Below, one piece after another: positions 9,540 to 18,678 of a stretch of 64,000 bases of DNA. Within the stretch, counting starts at the first letter, position 1; each line of letters starts with the position of its first letter. This DNA is from Janthinobacterium lividum PAMC 25724. Lineage in GTDB: Bacteria > Pseudomonadota > Gammaproteobacteria > Burkholderiales > Burkholderiaceae_D. The translations under genes were made by a program, and so were the position numbers. The notes beneath the pieces are model-generated. The model did not search any database and was not told the origin of the DNA. It worked only from the letters and a program-made list of their open reading frames with translations. The stretch is from contig AHHB01000016.1 in the NCBI GenBank assembly GCA_000242815.2, forward strand, positions 1-64,000, in the 5' to 3' direction.

Positions 9540-10058
9540 ATGGCAAAAATGCAAGCAAAAATGCAAAGCGACAAGCCGGATGATGGCATGCGCGAAAAAA
9601 TGATCGCGATCAACCGCGTGACCAAAGTGGTCAAGGGTGGTCGTATCATGGGTTTCGCCGCGCTGACCGTAGTTGGTGATGGCGATGGCCGCGTCGGCAT
9701 GGGCAAGGGCAAATCGAAAGAAGTGCCAGTTGGCGTGCAGAAGGCAATGGAAGAAGCCCGTCGCAACCTGATCAAAGTACCGCTCAAAAACGGTACCTTG
9801 CATCACACGGTTGTTGGTCGTCACGGCGCCTCCAAGGTCCTGATGAACCCAGCTAAGCCTGGTACTGGCGTTATCGCTGGTGGCGCAATGCGCGCTATCT
9901 TCGAAGTGATGGGCGTGACGGACGTAGTGGCGAAATCCACCGGTTCGAACAACCCATACAACCTGGTACGCGCTACGCTGGACGGCCTGTCGAAAATGAG
10001 CACTGCTTCCGATATCGCTGCCAAACGCGGCAAGTCGGTCGAAGACATTCTGGCTTAA
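9540..10058 (+). CDS. rpsE: 30S ribosomal protein S5
   Basis: 172 residues. The N-terminal double-stranded RNA-binding fold includes [30 protein letters not shown], with the GKGKSKEVP stretch after it. S5 contributes to decoding accuracy. AAGGA is found 9 bases before the ATG. Confidence 0.98.
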   Translation: MAKMQAKMQSDKPDDGMREKMIAINRVTKVVKGGRIMGFAALTVVGDGDGRVGMGKGKSKEVPVGVQKAMEEARRNLIKVPLKNGTLHHTVVGRHGASKVLMNPAKPGTGVIAGGAMRAIFEVMGVTDVVAKSTGSNNPYNLVRATLDGLSKMSTASDIAAKRGKSVEDILA

Positions 10059-10068
10059 GGTGGACAAA

Positions 10069-10248
10069 ATGACAAACACAGTCAAAGTGCAATTGGTCAA
10101 GGGCTTGATCGGTACGCGCGAATCGCATCGCGCTACCGTGCGCGGTCTGGGTCTGCGTCGTGTAAATTCGGTTTCCGAATTGCAAGACACCCCATCCGTA
10201 CGCGGCATGATCAATAAAGTATCGTATCTCGTTAAAGTTGTCGGGTAA
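10069..10248 (+). CDS. rpmD: 50S ribosomal protein L30
   Basis: 59 residues from the ATG at 10069. An in-frame GTG nine bases upstream overlaps the ribosome site AAGGTGG and is not the start. [23 protein letters not shown] matches L30. Confidence 0.96.
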   Translation: MTNTVKVQLVKGLIGTRESHRATVRGLGLRRVNSVSELQDTPSVRGMINKVSYLVKVVG

Positions 10249-10278
10249 GCCTTCGGGCTTACACGAACGGAGCAAATC

Positions 10279-10710
10279 ATGGAATTGAATACTATTGCAC
10301 CAGCCGAAGGCGCTAAGCACTACAAGCGTCGCGTCGGTCGCGGTATCGGCTCCGGCCTGGGTAAAACCTCGGGTCGTGGTCACAAGGGTCAGAAATCGCG
10401 TTCGGGCGGCTTTCATAAAGTCGGTTTCGAAGGCGGTCAGATGCCTCTGCAACGCCGTCTGCCTAAGCGCGGTTTCAAATCGATGCACGCAACCTTCAAA
10501 GCTGAAGTGCGCCTGTCCGATCTGAACAACCTGGCTGTTGGCGATGTCGACATTCTGGTCTTGAAGCAAGCTGGCGTTCTGGGCGTGTTGGCCCGTGACG
10601 TGCGCGTGATCTTGTCCGGCGAAATCACCAAAGCGGTGAATTTGAAGGGCTTGAAAGTGTCCGCTGGCGCGAAAGCAGCCATCGAAGCAGCCGGCGGCTC
10701 GGTAGTCTGA
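10279..10710 (+). CDS. rplO: 50S ribosomal protein L15
   Basis: 143 residues. The glycine/arginine-rich N-terminus ([22 protein letters not shown]) is diagnostic. A small GCCTTCGGGC-type element lies in the 30 bases before the start. Confidence 0.98.
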   Translation: MELNTIAPAEGAKHYKRRVGRGIGSGLGKTSGRGHKGQKSRSGGFHKVGFEGGQMPLQRRLPKRGFKSMHATFKAEVRLSDLNNLAVGDVDILVLKQAGVLGVLARDVRVILSGEITKAVNLKGLKVSAGAKAAIEAAGGSVV

Positions 10711-10742
10711 GTTGACCGCTAACAGCTTGATCGGAGCGAAAA

Positions 10743-12077
10743 TTGGCGACTAATCCACAACTTGCTAAAAGTGCAGCGGCCGGTTTCCCTTGGGGACGGC
10801 TCTGGTTTTTGCTTGGCGCATTGGTGGTTTATCGTATCGGTGCTCACGTCCCGGTTCCCGGGATTGACCCGACACAATTAGCCTCGCTGTTCAAGGAGCA
10901 CGAAGGCGGCGTCCTGGGCATGTTTAACATGTTCTCGGGCGGTGCCTTGTCTCGTTTTACAGTGTTTGCGCTGGGCATCATGCCTTATATCTCGGCCTCG
11001 ATCATCATGCAATTGCTGTCGATCGTGTCACCGCAGATGGAAGCGTTGAAAAAAGAAGGCGAAGCAGGTCGTCGCAAGATCACCCAGTACACCCGGTATT
11101 TCACGGTTGCCCTGGCACTGTTTCAAGCGTTAGGCATTGCAGTCGCACTGGAGTCGCAAGCTGGTCTGGTGTTGGAACCTGGTCTTGCATTCCGCTTCGT
11201 AACGGTCGTCACTTTGTTGACCGGAACAATGTTTTTGATGTGGTTGGGTGAGCAAATTACCGAGCGTGGTTTAGGTAATGGCATCTCGATCATCATTTTT
11301 GCCGGGATTGCAGCAGGTCTGCCGTCGGCGTTGGGTGGTTTGTTCACTCAGGTGTCGAATGGTTCGATCGGCAGCTTCAGCGCGATTTTCATCGTGATTC
11401 TGGTAGCACTGGTAACGTACTTCGTCGTATTTGTCGAACGTGGTCAGCGCAAAATATTGGTCAACTATGCGAAGCGCCAGGTAGGCAACAAGATTTATGG
11501 CGGTCAAACCAGCCATTTGCCGTTGAAGCTGAACATGGCCGGCGTGATCCCGCCGATCTTTGCTTCTTCGATCATCTTGTTCCCGGCCACTATCGTGGAC
11601 TGGTTTTCAAAGGGCGCCGACAACGCTAACCCTGCGGTGCGGTTCTTGAAAGATTTGGCAGCATCGATGGGGCCTGGTGAGCCTATCCATGCGCTGTTGT
11701 ACGCAGTGGCGATCGTGTTTTTCTGTTTCTTCTATACAGCGCTGGTATTTAACAGCAAGGAAACAGCGGATAACTTGAAGAAAAGCGGTGCGTTCATTCC
11801 CGGGATTCGTCCAGGCGAGCAGACAGCCCGTTACATCGACAAGATCCTGACACGCTTGACACTTGCCGGCGCAGTCTACATCACCCTGGTGTGTTTATTG
11901 CCGGAATTTATGCAAGCCCAGTGGAAAGTACCATTCTATTTCGGCGGTACTTCTTTATTGATTATTGTAGTTGTCACCATGGATTTCATGGCGCAAGTAC
12001 AGAACTACGTGATGTCGCAGCAATATGATTCGCTGCTGCGCAAAGCAAACTTCAAGGGCGGAATTCCGACGCGTTAA
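10743..12077 (+). CDS. secY: Protein translocase subunit SecY
   Basis: 444 residues, ten predicted membrane segments, the channel core of the Sec translocase. Plug and signature regions are visible: [12 protein letters not shown] after TM1, [32 protein letters not shown] in TM2, and [20 protein letters not shown] in a cytoplasmic loop. The start is a TTG at 10743, preceded by GGAG; the protein then begins [10 protein letters not shown] as in relatives. No ATG lies close by. It is placed between rplO and infA as in most proteobacteria. Confidence 0.97.
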   Translation: MATNPQLAKSAAAGFPWGRLWFLLGALVVYRIGAHVPVPGIDPTQLASLFKEHEGGVLGMFNMFSGGALSRFTVFALGIMPYISASIIMQLLSIVSPQMEALKKEGEAGRRKITQYTRYFTVALALFQALGIAVALESQAGLVLEPGLAFRFVTVVTLLTGTMFLMWLGEQITERGLGNGISIIIFAGIAAGLPSALGGLFTQVSNGSIGSFSAIFIVILVALVTYFVVFVERGQRKILVNYAKRQVGNKIYGGQTSHLPLKLNMAGVIPPIFASSIILFPATIVDWFSKGADNANPAVRFLKDLAASMGPGEPIHALLYAVAIVFFCFFYTALVFNSKETADNLKKSGAFIPGIRPGEQTARYIDKILTRLTLAGAVYITLVCLLPEFMQAQWKVPFYFGGTSLLIIVVVTMDFMAQVQNYVMSQQYDSLLRKANFKGGIPTR

Positions 12078-12095
12078 GCGCGGTAAACATACCGA

Positions 12096-12314
12096 ATGGC
12101 AAAAGACGACGTCATACAGATGCAGGGCGAGATTCTTGAGAATCTCCCAAATGCAACATTTCGAGTGAAGCTGGAGAACGGACACGTGGTGCTCGGGCAT
12201 ATTTCAGGTAAAATGCGGATGAATTATATTCGCATTCTCCCTGGAGACAAGGTGACGGTAGAGTTAACGCCGTATGACCTGAGCCGAGCCCGCATTGTGT
12301 TCCGTACCAAGTAA
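12096..12314 (+). CDS. infA: Translation initiation factor IF-1
   Basis: 72 residues, [30 protein letters not shown], an S1/OB-fold protein that occupies the 30S A site during initiation. No clear ribosome site precedes the ATG. Betaproteobacteria often carry a second infA elsewhere; this is the spc-cluster copy. Confidence 0.97.
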   Translation: MAKDDVIQMQGEILENLPNATFRVKLENGHVVLGHISGKMRMNYIRILPGDKVTVELTPYDLSRARIVFRTK

Positions 12315-12356
12315 CACACTGAATCAAACCAAAGAAGCGAAAGAAAGAGCCCAAAA

Positions 12357-12470
12357 ATGAAAGTTCTCGCATCAGTCAAGCGGATCTGCCGCAACTGCAA
12401 GATCATCAAGCGCAAAGGCGTAGTCCGCGTAATCTGCGTGGAACCACGTCACAAGCAGCGTCAAGGTTAA
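12357..12470 (+). CDS. rpmJ: 50S ribosomal protein L36, zinc-binding form
   Basis: 37 residues, [20 protein letters not shown] onward. Cys11, Cys14, Cys27 and His32 give the Zn ligands, so this is the zinc-containing paralogue. A purine-rich stretch AAAGAAAGAG precedes the ATG. Confidence 0.96.
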   Translation: MKVLASVKRICRNCKIIKRKGVVRVICVEPRHKQRQG

Positions 12471-12484
12471 TCGAGGAATAACAA

Positions 12485-12849
12485 ATGGCACGTATTGCAG
12501 GGGTTAATATCCCAAATCATCAGCATCCGTTATCGGCCTGACGGCCATCTACGGTGTGGGCCGTCCACGCGCAGAGAAAATCTGTGCATCGACCGGTGTA
12601 GCAACCAACAAAAAGATCAAAGATCTGGATGACAGCGAACTGGAAAAACTGCGCGATGAAGTAGGTAAATTCATCGTCGAAGGCGATCTGCGTCGTGAAT
12701 TGTCCATGAACATCAAGCGTTTGATGGATCTGGGTTGCTACCGCGGCATGCGTCATCGTAAGGGTCTGCCTTGCCGTGGCCAGCGTACGCGTACGAACGC
12801 ACGTACCCGCAAGGGACCGCGTAAAGCCGCTCAATCGCTGAAAAAATAA
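12485..12849 (+). CDS. rpsM: 30S ribosomal protein S13, reading frame broken by a 1-base deletion
   Basis: Translation from the ATG at 12485 (AGGAA upstream) gives [14 protein letters not shown], the normal S13 start, then runs PLSA and stops at TGA 12539-12541. Continuing in the next frame gives [18 protein letters not shown] and the rest of S13 to TAA at 12847-12849. Adding one A after the His14 codon (12524-12526) restores CAT ACC GTT ATC and a 121-residue protein of normal length. S13 bridges the subunits and is needed for normal growth, so the break is most likely a sequence or assembly error. A GTG at 12556 is not a real start. Confidence 0.93.
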
Positions 12850-12866
12850 TCCGCTAGGGAATAATT

Positions 12867-13271
12867 ATGGCTAAGTCGCAAAATAACGCCGCATCAGCAC
12901 GCGTGCGTAAAAAAGTTAAAAAGAACGTCGCTGAAGGCATTGCACATGTCCACGCTTCGTTCAATAACACCATCATTACCATCACCGATCGTCAAGGCAA
13001 TGCCTTGTCGTGGGCTACCTCCGGCGGTGCAGGCTTTAAGGGTTCGCGTAAATCGACCCCGTTCGCAGCGCAGGTCGCCGCGGAAGCCGCTGGTAAAGTG
13101 GCTGTTGAGTGTGGCGTTAAGAACCTGGAAGTACGTATCAAGGGCCCAGGTCCTGGTCGTGAATCCGCCGTTCGCGCGCTGAACAACCTGGGCATCAAGA
13201 TCACCGAGATCCAGGACGTGACGCCGGTACCGCACAACGGTTGCCGTCCACCGAAGCGTCGTCGTATCTAA
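12867..13271 (+). CDS. rpsK: 30S ribosomal protein S11
   Basis: 134 residues. A basic N-terminus is followed by [29 protein letters not shown] and the C-terminal [18 protein letters not shown]11 forms the 30S platform. It is the last gene before an intrinsic terminator, so rpsD is not simply the next gene of the same transcript. Confidence 0.98.
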   Translation: MAKSQNNAASARVRKKVKKNVAEGIAHVHASFNNTIITITDRQGNALSWATSGGAGFKGSRKSTPFAAQVAAEAAGKVAVECGVKNLEVRIKGPGPGRESAVRALNNLGIKITEIQDVTPVPHNGCRPPKRRRI

Positions 13272-13316
13272 GATAGTGTTGCAGAGGGCGCTTCGGCGCC
13301 AGCTGCTTTGCTATCT
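13271..13316 (+). other. Imperfect stem-loop directly after rpsK
   Basis: AGATAG (13271-13276) pairs with CTATCT (13311-13316), GCAG with CTGC further in, and GGCGC-TTCG-GCGCC forms the tip. No T-run follows. It could protect the rpsK 3' end or assist the terminator 75 bases downstream. Confidence 0.4.
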
Positions 13317-13391
13317 GTTGTAACTCAGTACAGTTGTGTGAAAACGCTGGAGCAGGGAGCCGGAAACGGTTATACTGCCCGGCTGTTCTTG

Positions 13392-13419
13392 CCTGTCAAA
13401 TTCAATTTGACGGGTTTTT
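13392..13419 (+). terminator. Intrinsic terminator between rpsK and rpsD
   Basis: CCTGTCAAATT (13392-13402) pairs with AATTTGACGGG (13404-13414) apart from one T-G wobble, followed by TTTTT. Strong on sequence grounds. Confidence 0.85.
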
Positions 13420-13433
13420 CGTTTTCAGCCACC

Positions 13434-13511
13434 GTCTGATTGAAACCAAATCAGACTAGCGCCTAACCGCATCAGTGTGTTTGATCATGCATGTGGCTGG
13501 GGCGTTATCAT
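13434..13511 (+). promoter_or_regulatory. rpsD leader: stem-loop and weak promoter
   Basis: GTCTGATT (13434-13441) pairs exactly with AATCAGAC (13449-13456). Downstream TTGATC (13481-13486), 19 bases, TATCAT (13506-13511) is a weak promoter candidate whose transcript would start only about 12 bases before rpsD. In many bacteria S4 controls its own synthesis from a leader; whether this hairpin serves that purpose is a guess. Confidence 0.35.
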
Positions 13512-13529
13512 TAAAAAAAAGGAAGCATC

Positions 13530-14153
13530 GTGGCACGTTATATCGGACCTAAAGCAAAACTCTCCCGCCGTGAAGGTACTGACCTGTTCCTGAAGAGCGC
13601 CCGTCGCTCGCTGGACAGCAAGTGCAAACTGGACGTCAAACCAGGCCAGCACGGTGTTAAATCCGGCGCCCGCACCTCGGACTACGGTAACCAACTGCGC
13701 GAAAAGCAAAAAGTAAAGCGCATGTACGGCGTGCTGGAACGTCAATTCCGCCGCTACTTCGCTGAAGCAGACCGTCGTAAAGGCAACACCGGCGAAACGC
13801 TGTTGAAGTTGCTGGAAACGCGTCTGGACAACGTTTGCTACCGCATGGGCTTTGGTTCGACCCGCGCTGAAGCGCGTCAATTGGTCAGCCACAAAGCGTT
13901 CACCGTGAACGGTATCGTTGTCAACATCGCTTCGTACGCGGTCAAAGTTGGCGACATCGTTGCTGTTCGTGAAAAATCGAAAAAGCAAGTGCGTATCGTT
14001 GAAGCGCTGTCGCTGGCCGAACAAGTTGGTATGCCTAGCTGGGTTTCGGTTGATGCCAAGAAAATGGAAGGCACCTTCAAGTCCCTGCCAGAGCGTAACG
14101 AAATCGCTAACGACGTCAACGAATCGCTGATCGTCGAGCTGTACTCGCGTTAA
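13530..14153 (+). CDS. rpsD: 30S ribosomal protein S4
   Basis: 207 residues, starting at a GTG ([16 protein letters not shown]) after AAGGA. The S4 RNA-binding domain covers about 95-160 ([24 protein letters not shown]). S4 nucleates 30S assembly. It stands between two intrinsic terminators (13392-13419 and 14173-14203), so it behaves almost as its own unit. Confidence 0.97.
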   Translation: MARYIGPKAKLSRREGTDLFLKSARRSLDSKCKLDVKPGQHGVKSGARTSDYGNQLREKQKVKRMYGVLERQFRRYFAEADRRKGNTGETLLKLLETRLDNVCYRMGFGSTRAEARQLVSHKAFTVNGIVVNIASYAVKVGDIVAVREKSKKQVRIVEALSLAEQVGMPSWVSVDAKKMEGTFKSLPERNEIANDVNESLIVELYSR

Positions 14154-14172
14154 TAGTAGTTAGCACCATCTC

Positions 14173-14203
14173 CGCCCACTCAATTCAAATGAGTGGGCGT
14201 TTT
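14173..14203 (+). terminator. Intrinsic terminator between rpsD and rpoA
   Basis: CGCCCACTCA (14173-14182) pairs perfectly with TGAGTGGGCG (14190-14199), followed by TTTT. Only 57 bases separate it from rpoA, and I see no convincing promoter there, so rpoA probably depends on read-through. Confidence 0.85.
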
Positions 14204-14260
14204 ACTAATGCCATCAGCCTTATCGGTGTAATGAGCCGAGGGTATTGAAAAGGACATTTC

Positions 14261-15238
14261 ATGCAAAACAGTTTGTTAAAGCCACGTATTATCGATGTTG
14301 AAGCTCTCGGTCCAGGTCACGCCAAAGTCGTGATGGAGCCGTTCGAGCGCGGCTATGGCCACACATTGGGTAACGCGTTGCGCCGCGTTCTGCTGTCGTC
14401 GATGGTAGGCTACGCGCCGACCGAAGTGACGATCGCTGGCGTCGTCCACGAATATTCCTCCCTCGATGGCGTGCAAGAAGACGTCGTCGATCTGTTGCTG
14501 AACTTGAAGGGTGTGGTTTTCAAAGTCCACAACCGCGATTCGGTAACCCTGACGCTGAAAAAAGAAGGCGAAGGCGCGATCCTGGCCTCCGACATCGACC
14601 TGCCGCATGACGTCGAACTGATCAACCCTGACCACGTGATCGCCCACCTGACCGCCGGTGGCAAGCTGGACATGCAGATCAAGGTTGAAAAAGGCCGCGG
14701 CTACGTTCCTGGTAACGTGCGTCGTCTGTCGGAAGACACGAACAAGACCATCGGCCGCATCATCCTTGATGCGTCGTTCTCGCCAGTGCGTCGTGTATCG
14801 TACTTCGTTGAATCGGCTCGCGTTGAACAGCGTACCGACCTGGATAAGCTGATCATCAACATCGAAACCAACGGCGTGATCTCGCCGGAAGAAGCGATCC
14901 GCCAGTCGGCCCGCGTCCTGGTGGACCAGTTGAATGTGTTCGCTGCCTTGGAAGGCACGGAAGCTGCCGCCGAAGCGCCATCGCGCGCTCCGCTGGTCGA
15001 TCCTATCCTGTTGCGTCCAGTCGACGATCTGGAGTTGACCGTGCGTTCGGCTAACTGCCTGAAAGCGGAAAACATCTACTACATCGGCGACCTGATCCAA
15101 CGTTCGGAAAACGAACTGCTGAAAACGCCAAATCTGGGCCGCAAGTCCCTGAACGAAATCAAGGAAGTGCTGGCATCGCGCGGCTTGACCTTGGGCATGA
15201 AGCTGGAAAACTGGCCGCCTGCAGGCCTGGAAAAGTAA
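14261..15238 (+). CDS. rpoA: RNA polymerase alpha subunit
   Basis: 325 residues. The N-terminal dimerisation domain has [18 protein letters not shown] (about 28-45) and [22 protein letters not shown]. The C-terminal domain, which binds UP elements and activators, has [22 protein letters not shown] and [26 protein letters not shown] precedes the ATG. Strong terminators stand on both sides. Confidence 0.98.
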   Translation: MQNSLLKPRIIDVEALGPGHAKVVMEPFERGYGHTLGNALRRVLLSSMVGYAPTEVTIAGVVHEYSSLDGVQEDVVDLLLNLKGVVFKVHNRDSVTLTLKKEGEGAILASDIDLPHDVELINPDHVIAHLTAGGKLDMQIKVEKGRGYVPGNVRRLSEDTNKTIGRIILDASFSPVRRVSYFVESARVEQRTDLDKLIINIETNGVISPEEAIRQSARVLVDQLNVFAALEGTEAAAEAPSRAPLVDPILLRPVDDLELTVRSANCLKAENIYYIGDLIQRSENELLKTPNLGRKSLNEIKEVLASRGLTLGMKLENWPPAGLEK

Positions 15239-15257
15239 TTAGTCTTTGTAGCAAACT

Positions 15258-15288
15258 GCCTGGGACAGGTGTCCCAGGCTTTTATTTT
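15258..15288 (+). terminator. Intrinsic terminator between rpoA and rplQ
   Basis: GCCTGGGACA (15258-15267) pairs perfectly with TGTCCCAGGC (15270-15279), followed by TTTTATTTT. Confidence 0.88.
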
Positions 15289-15371
15289 GAAGCACCAAAC
15301 CGGCCCGCGATGTTGCATTAGCTTCATCGATCGAAGAGCTGGAATTTAAACACTCACCGAAAGGATTTATC

Positions 15372-15764
15372 ATGCGTCACGGTCACGGCCTCCGTAAACT
15401 GAATCGTACCTCGTCCCACCGTCTGGCAATGCTGCGCAACATGACAGTATCGCTGCTGCGTCACGAAGCGATCAAAACCACCCTGCCAAAAGCAAAAGAA
15501 CTGCGCCGCGTTGTCGAGCCAATTCTGACCCTGGGCAAAACTGACTGCCTGGCAAACAAGCGTCTGGCTTTCAACCGCCTGCGCGATCGTGAAATGGTCT
15601 TGAAGTTGTTCGCTGAACTGGGCCCACGTTACGCCAACCGTAACGGCGGCTATGTGCGTATCCTGAAAATGGGTTTCCGCGTCGGCGATAACGCTCCTAT
15701 GGCGTTCGTTGAACTGATGGATCGTCCAGATACGACCGAAGCAGTTGAAATCGCTGGCGAGTAA
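15372..15764 (+). CDS. rplQ: 50S ribosomal protein L17
   Basis: 130 residues, [20 protein letters not shown] at the start, typical L17. AAAGGA precedes the ATG. It closes the alpha cluster. No good promoter is visible in the 83 bases after the rpoA terminator. Confidence 0.98.
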   Translation: MRHGHGLRKLNRTSSHRLAMLRNMTVSLLRHEAIKTTLPKAKELRRVVEPILTLGKTDCLANKRLAFNRLRDREMVLKLFAELGPRYANRNGGYVRILKMGFRVGDNAPMAFVELMDRPDTTEAVEIAGE

Positions 15765-15784
15765 TCCCAGTAATTGCATCTAAG

Positions 15785-15810
15785 AAAGCCAGGCCTAGCC
15801 TGGCTTTTTT
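15785..15810 (+). terminator. Intrinsic terminator after rplQ
   Basis: AAAGCCAGGC (15785-15794), loop CTA, GCCTGGCTTT with six Ts. End of the ribosomal protein clusters. Confidence 0.9.
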
Positions 15811-15922
15811 GTTTTCTGCTGCAGCTATCCTTTCAGCGGTGTACTATTCTTCTTTCGCGCCGGCCCGGCACAAGCGCTGCCTGCTCCGCGCGTCCTCTGT
15901 CGAATGGTCGAAAAGGTAGTTC

Positions 15923-17869
15923 ATGTCCCGTTTCTCCTCCAGCACCACTGCGCGCGCCGCGCCACGCCATCCTTTACTCACTTGGTTTGCTGCCGGTTTT
16001 TTCCTATTGATTGCCGTTTTTGGTGCCGGCCATGCTCGCGCCGACGATGAATTCCTCGATCCCGAACTGGCTTTCAAGTTTTCAGCGCGCATGCAGGACC
16101 CGTCCACCATCGCCGTCACCTATGTGATTGCTGATGGCTACTATATGTATCTCGAGCGCTTCAAGTTCGACGCTGCGGGCGCCAAGCTGGGTAAGCCCGT
16201 GTATCCAGCTGGCAAGGTCAAGTTTGACGAGACGTTCCAGAAAAACGTGGAAACGTTTCGCAAGACTCTCACCATCACGATTCCCGTCCAGGCGGTCGGC
16301 CCCTTTACCTTGAAGGCGACGGGACAGGGCTGCTCTGACAAAGGCCTGTGCTATGCGCCGCAGGATGCCACGGCCCAGCTGGTGGGCGGTGGCGGCGGCC
16401 AGAGCATGGCAGCGGGCGGCGTGGCGTCGAAGTTTGCCCTGCCAGCCGCGCCGGCAGTCGATATGGCAGCCGTCAACGGTCCGCAGGCGCAAGCGTCGCC
16501 GGGTGTGTCCGTGATGAGCATCCCTGATCCCGCCATCACGGCTGTGTCCGATCCGGTGTCTGAGGCCGCCATGGCGGCAAGTCCGGCGCCGGCGCAAAAT
16601 GAGCTGGGCAAGATCGAGTCAGCGCTGAAGAGCGGCAAGCTGCTCGTCATCGTGCCCCTGTTCATGCTGCTGGGCTTGGGTCTGGCCTTTACTCCTTGCG
16701 TGCTGCCGATGGTACCGATTTTGTCATCGATCATCATCGGCGATGGCACCAAGGTCAGCCGCTCGCGTGGCTTGCTGTTGTCGCTCACCTATGCGCTGGG
16801 CATGGCCATCGTCTACACGGCGCTGGGCGTGGCGGCCGGCCTGGCGGGCGAAGGCTTGGCGGCCAAGCTGCAAAATCCTTGGGTGCTGGGAGTTTTTGCC
16901 TTGCTGATGGCGGCCCTGGCGCTGTCGATGTTCGGCTTGTATGAGCTGCAAGTGCCGGCTTTCCTGCAGGGTAAGCTGACGTCCGTCTCGAATAAGCAAT
17001 CGTCGGGTCGCCTGGCGGGCGTGTTTGTCATGGGCGCTATTTCTGCCCTGATCGTGGGGCCATGCGTGGCCGCGCCGCTGGCCGGCGCCTTGCTGTACAT
17101 CAGCCAGACGCGCGACGTCGTCATCGGCGGCAGCGCGCTGTTTGCCATGGCCGTGGGCATGAGCGTGCCTTTGCTATTGGTGGGCGTGTCGGCCGGCACT
17201 TTGTTGCCGCGTGCCGGCGCCTGGATGGATGCCGTCAAGCGCTTCTTTGGCGTGCTGCAACTGGGCGTGGCCTGGTGGCTGGTCTCGCCCGTGCTGCCGG
17301 GTGCCGTGCAAATGCTGGGCTGGATGCTGCTGTTAATCGCTTACGGTATGTATTTGCTGGTCGGCAAGAGCGGCGCGAAGAACGTTTGGGTGGCCAAGGC
17401 CTTCGGCCTGGTGTTTGCCGTGCTGGGCGTGCTGCAACTGGTTGGCGTGGCCAGTGGCGGCCGCGACCCGCTGGCGCCGCTGGCGCACCTGGGTGGTGGC
17501 CAGGTACATGCGCAACCATTTACGCGCGTGAAGACCGTGGCGCAGCTCGATGCGGCGCTGGCGCAGCTCAATGGCAAGCCGGCCCTGCTGGACTTTTATG
17601 CGGACTGGTGCGTGTCCTGCATCGAGATGGAAAAATTGACCTTTGTCGATCCCGCCGTGCGCGAGAAGATGGGGCAAGCCGTGCTGCTGCAAGTGGACGT
17701 GACGGCCAATGACGCCGACGACAAGGCCATGCTGAAGCGTTTCCAGCTGTTCGGCCCGCCTGGCATCATCATGTTCAATCCGCAAGGGCAGGAGATCGCC
17801 CAGTCGCGCGTGATCGGCTTTCAGAACGCATCAACGTTCCTGACCTCGCTGCGCAAGCTCGGCGAGTAG
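15923..17869 (+). CDS. dsbD: Thiol:disulfide interchange protein DsbD
   Basis: 648 residues. A signal peptide ends near residue 40 (GHARA). The periplasmic alpha domain has Cys137 and Cys143 (CSDKGLC). The eight-helix membrane domain has its redox pair Cys259 (FTPCVLPMVP) and Cys381 (VGPCVAAPL). The C-terminal thioredoxin domain has Cys563/Cys566 (YADWCVSC). All six functional cysteines are present. DsbD carries electrons from cytoplasmic thioredoxin to periplasmic isomerases and to cytochrome c maturation. The likely client pathway, ResB/CcsB, is 10 kb away. Its TAG stop lies inside an extragenic palindrome. Confidence 0.96.
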   Translation: MSRFSSSTTARAAPRHPLLTWFAAGFFLLIAVFGAGHARADDEFLDPELAFKFSARMQDPSTIAVTYVIADGYYMYLERFKFDAAGAKLGKPVYPAGKVKFDETFQKNVETFRKTLTITIPVQAVGPFTLKATGQGCSDKGLCYAPQDATAQLVGGGGGQSMAAGGVASKFALPAAPAVDMAAVNGPQAQASPGVSVMSIPDPAITAVSDPVSEAAMAASPAPAQNELGKIESALKSGKLLVIVPLFMLLGLGLAFTPCVLPMVPILSSIIIGDGTKVSRSRGLLLSLTYALGMAIVYTALGVAAGLAGEGLAAKLQNPWVLGVFALLMAALALSMFGLYELQVPAFLQGKLTSVSNKQSSGRLAGVFVMGAISALIVGPCVAAPLAGALLYISQTRDVVIGGSALFAMAVGMSVPLLLVGVSAGTLLPRAGAWMDAVKRFFGVLQLGVAWWLVSPVLPGAVQMLGWMLLLIAYGMYLLVGKSGAKNVWVAKAFGLVFAVLGVLQLVGVASGGRDPLAPLAHLGGGQVHAQPFTRVKTVAQLDAALAQLNGKPALLDFYADWCVSCIEMEKLTFVDPAVREKMGQAVLLQVDVTANDADDKAMLKRFQLFGPPGIIMFNPQGQEIAQSRVIGFQNASTFLTSLRKLGE

Positions 17870-17966
17870 GTCGGATTAGGTCCTTCGGGCCGTAATCCGA
17901 CACCACCACGTTCGTCGGCAACAATGTTGTCGGATTACGCGGCGTTCCGCCGCTAATCCGACCTAC
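17866..17966. repeat. Paired extragenic palindrome (REP-like), 101 bp
   Basis: Two hairpins point at each other. Unit A runs GTAGGTCGGATTA (17866-17878) to GTAATCCGACA (17892-17902). Unit B runs TGTCGGATTAC (17928-17938) to TAATCCGACCTAC (17954-17966). The outer arms are exact reverse complements, as are the inner arms. Tips are GGTCC-TTC-GGGCC-like and GCGGCGTTCCGCCGC. This has the shape of a bacterial interspersed REP pair. It lies between convergent genes and may stabilise or terminate both transcripts. No transposase is in the window. Confidence 0.85.
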
Positions 17967-17968
17967 GC

Positions 17969-18493
17969 TCAGCCTGCGTTATGGTGGTCACCACGATGGC
18001 CGCCATGCATGCCGCCAGGCACGTTGTCATCAAATACTTTCTTTTGCTCCGGCGTCAGTACGGCATAGAAGGTTTTCAGCGAGGCCAAACGGCTTTCCTG
18101 GCCGACGATGCGTTCCTTCGACATGGCGATCCATTGCTCCATACGTTCCGGCGCCGACAGCTTGGCCATCGCTTCGTGCCTGGCCTTCCAGTCGCCCATC
18201 GGCTTGTTCGGCGCGTTGGCCGCCGTGAAGGCGGCCCAGGCTGGTTCCTGCGCGGCTGTCAGTTTCAGCTTGTCGTGCAGACGGGCCTGGTATTTTGCCA
18301 TGCGTTCGGCGGGATTGCCGCTGCGGTGCTGGCCATGTTGGCCGCGTTGGCCATCATGTTGCATCTTGCTGCTGGGAGCAGGCGCGCTGATGGCCGCTTC
18401 CTGAGCGTGGACGGCCAGCGATGCCGCCCCCATGCCCATTACGCTCATGGCGATGATGAAATTCTTGCGCAAGCTTGTCATTGAGGCGTTCAT
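17969..18493 (-). CDS. Spy/CpxP-family periplasmic protein (LTxxQ motifs)
   Basis: 174 residues from the ATG at 18493, chosen because AAAGGAA sits just upstream. A signal peptide ends near residue 30 (AVHA). Two LTxxQ motifs, LTAAQ at 78-82 and LTPEQ at 146-150, are the mark of the Spy/CpxP family of ATP-independent periplasmic chaperones and stress sensors. The tail is rich in His and Gly (GGMHGGHRGDHHNAG), which may bind metal. It is divergent from the response regulator gene across a 185-base region that carries inverted and direct repeats, so that regulator very likely controls it. Confidence 0.85.
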   Translation of the reverse strand: MNASMTSLRKNFIIAMSVMGMGAASLAVHAQEAAISAPAPSSKMQHDGQRGQHGQHRSGNPAERMAKYQARLHDKLKLTAAQEPAWAAFTAANAPNKPMGDWKARHEAMAKLSAPERMEQWIAMSKERIVGQESRLASLKTFYAVLTPEQKKVFDDNVPGGMHGGHRGDHHNAG

Positions 18494-18588
18494 CTGGATT
18501 CCTTTGTAAAGTGAGGGATGTACATACTGCTGCACAGGCATCTATGTTGGCCGCGCCATGTTTCCCCGAAGTGTCCGCTGCCACACAG

Positions 18589-18637
18589 TTTGTATCGATA
18601 TGTTTCTTCGGCTCGCCTATATACAAGACGATACAAA
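18589..18637. promoter_or_regulatory. Putative response-regulator operator between the Spy-like gene and the two-component genes
   Basis: ATACAAGACG ATACAAATGC (18621-18640) contains two ATACAA half-sites with exact 10-base period, the geometry bound head-to-tail by OmpR/PhoB-type regulators. TTTGTATCG (18589-18597) is the exact reverse complement of CGATACAAA (18629-18637). The site is 40-90 bases upstream of the regulator gene and about 100-150 bases from the Spy-like gene, so it could serve both directions. Confidence 0.5.
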
Positions 18638-18678
18638 TGCGTTGTGCAAGGGTGGGGGAAGTGGGGATAATTCGTACT

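Noticed and set aside
12556-12849. A short S13 starting at GTG 12556
   Set aside because: It would lack the conserved N-terminus, has no ribosome site, and the missing residues are present just upstream in the other frame.
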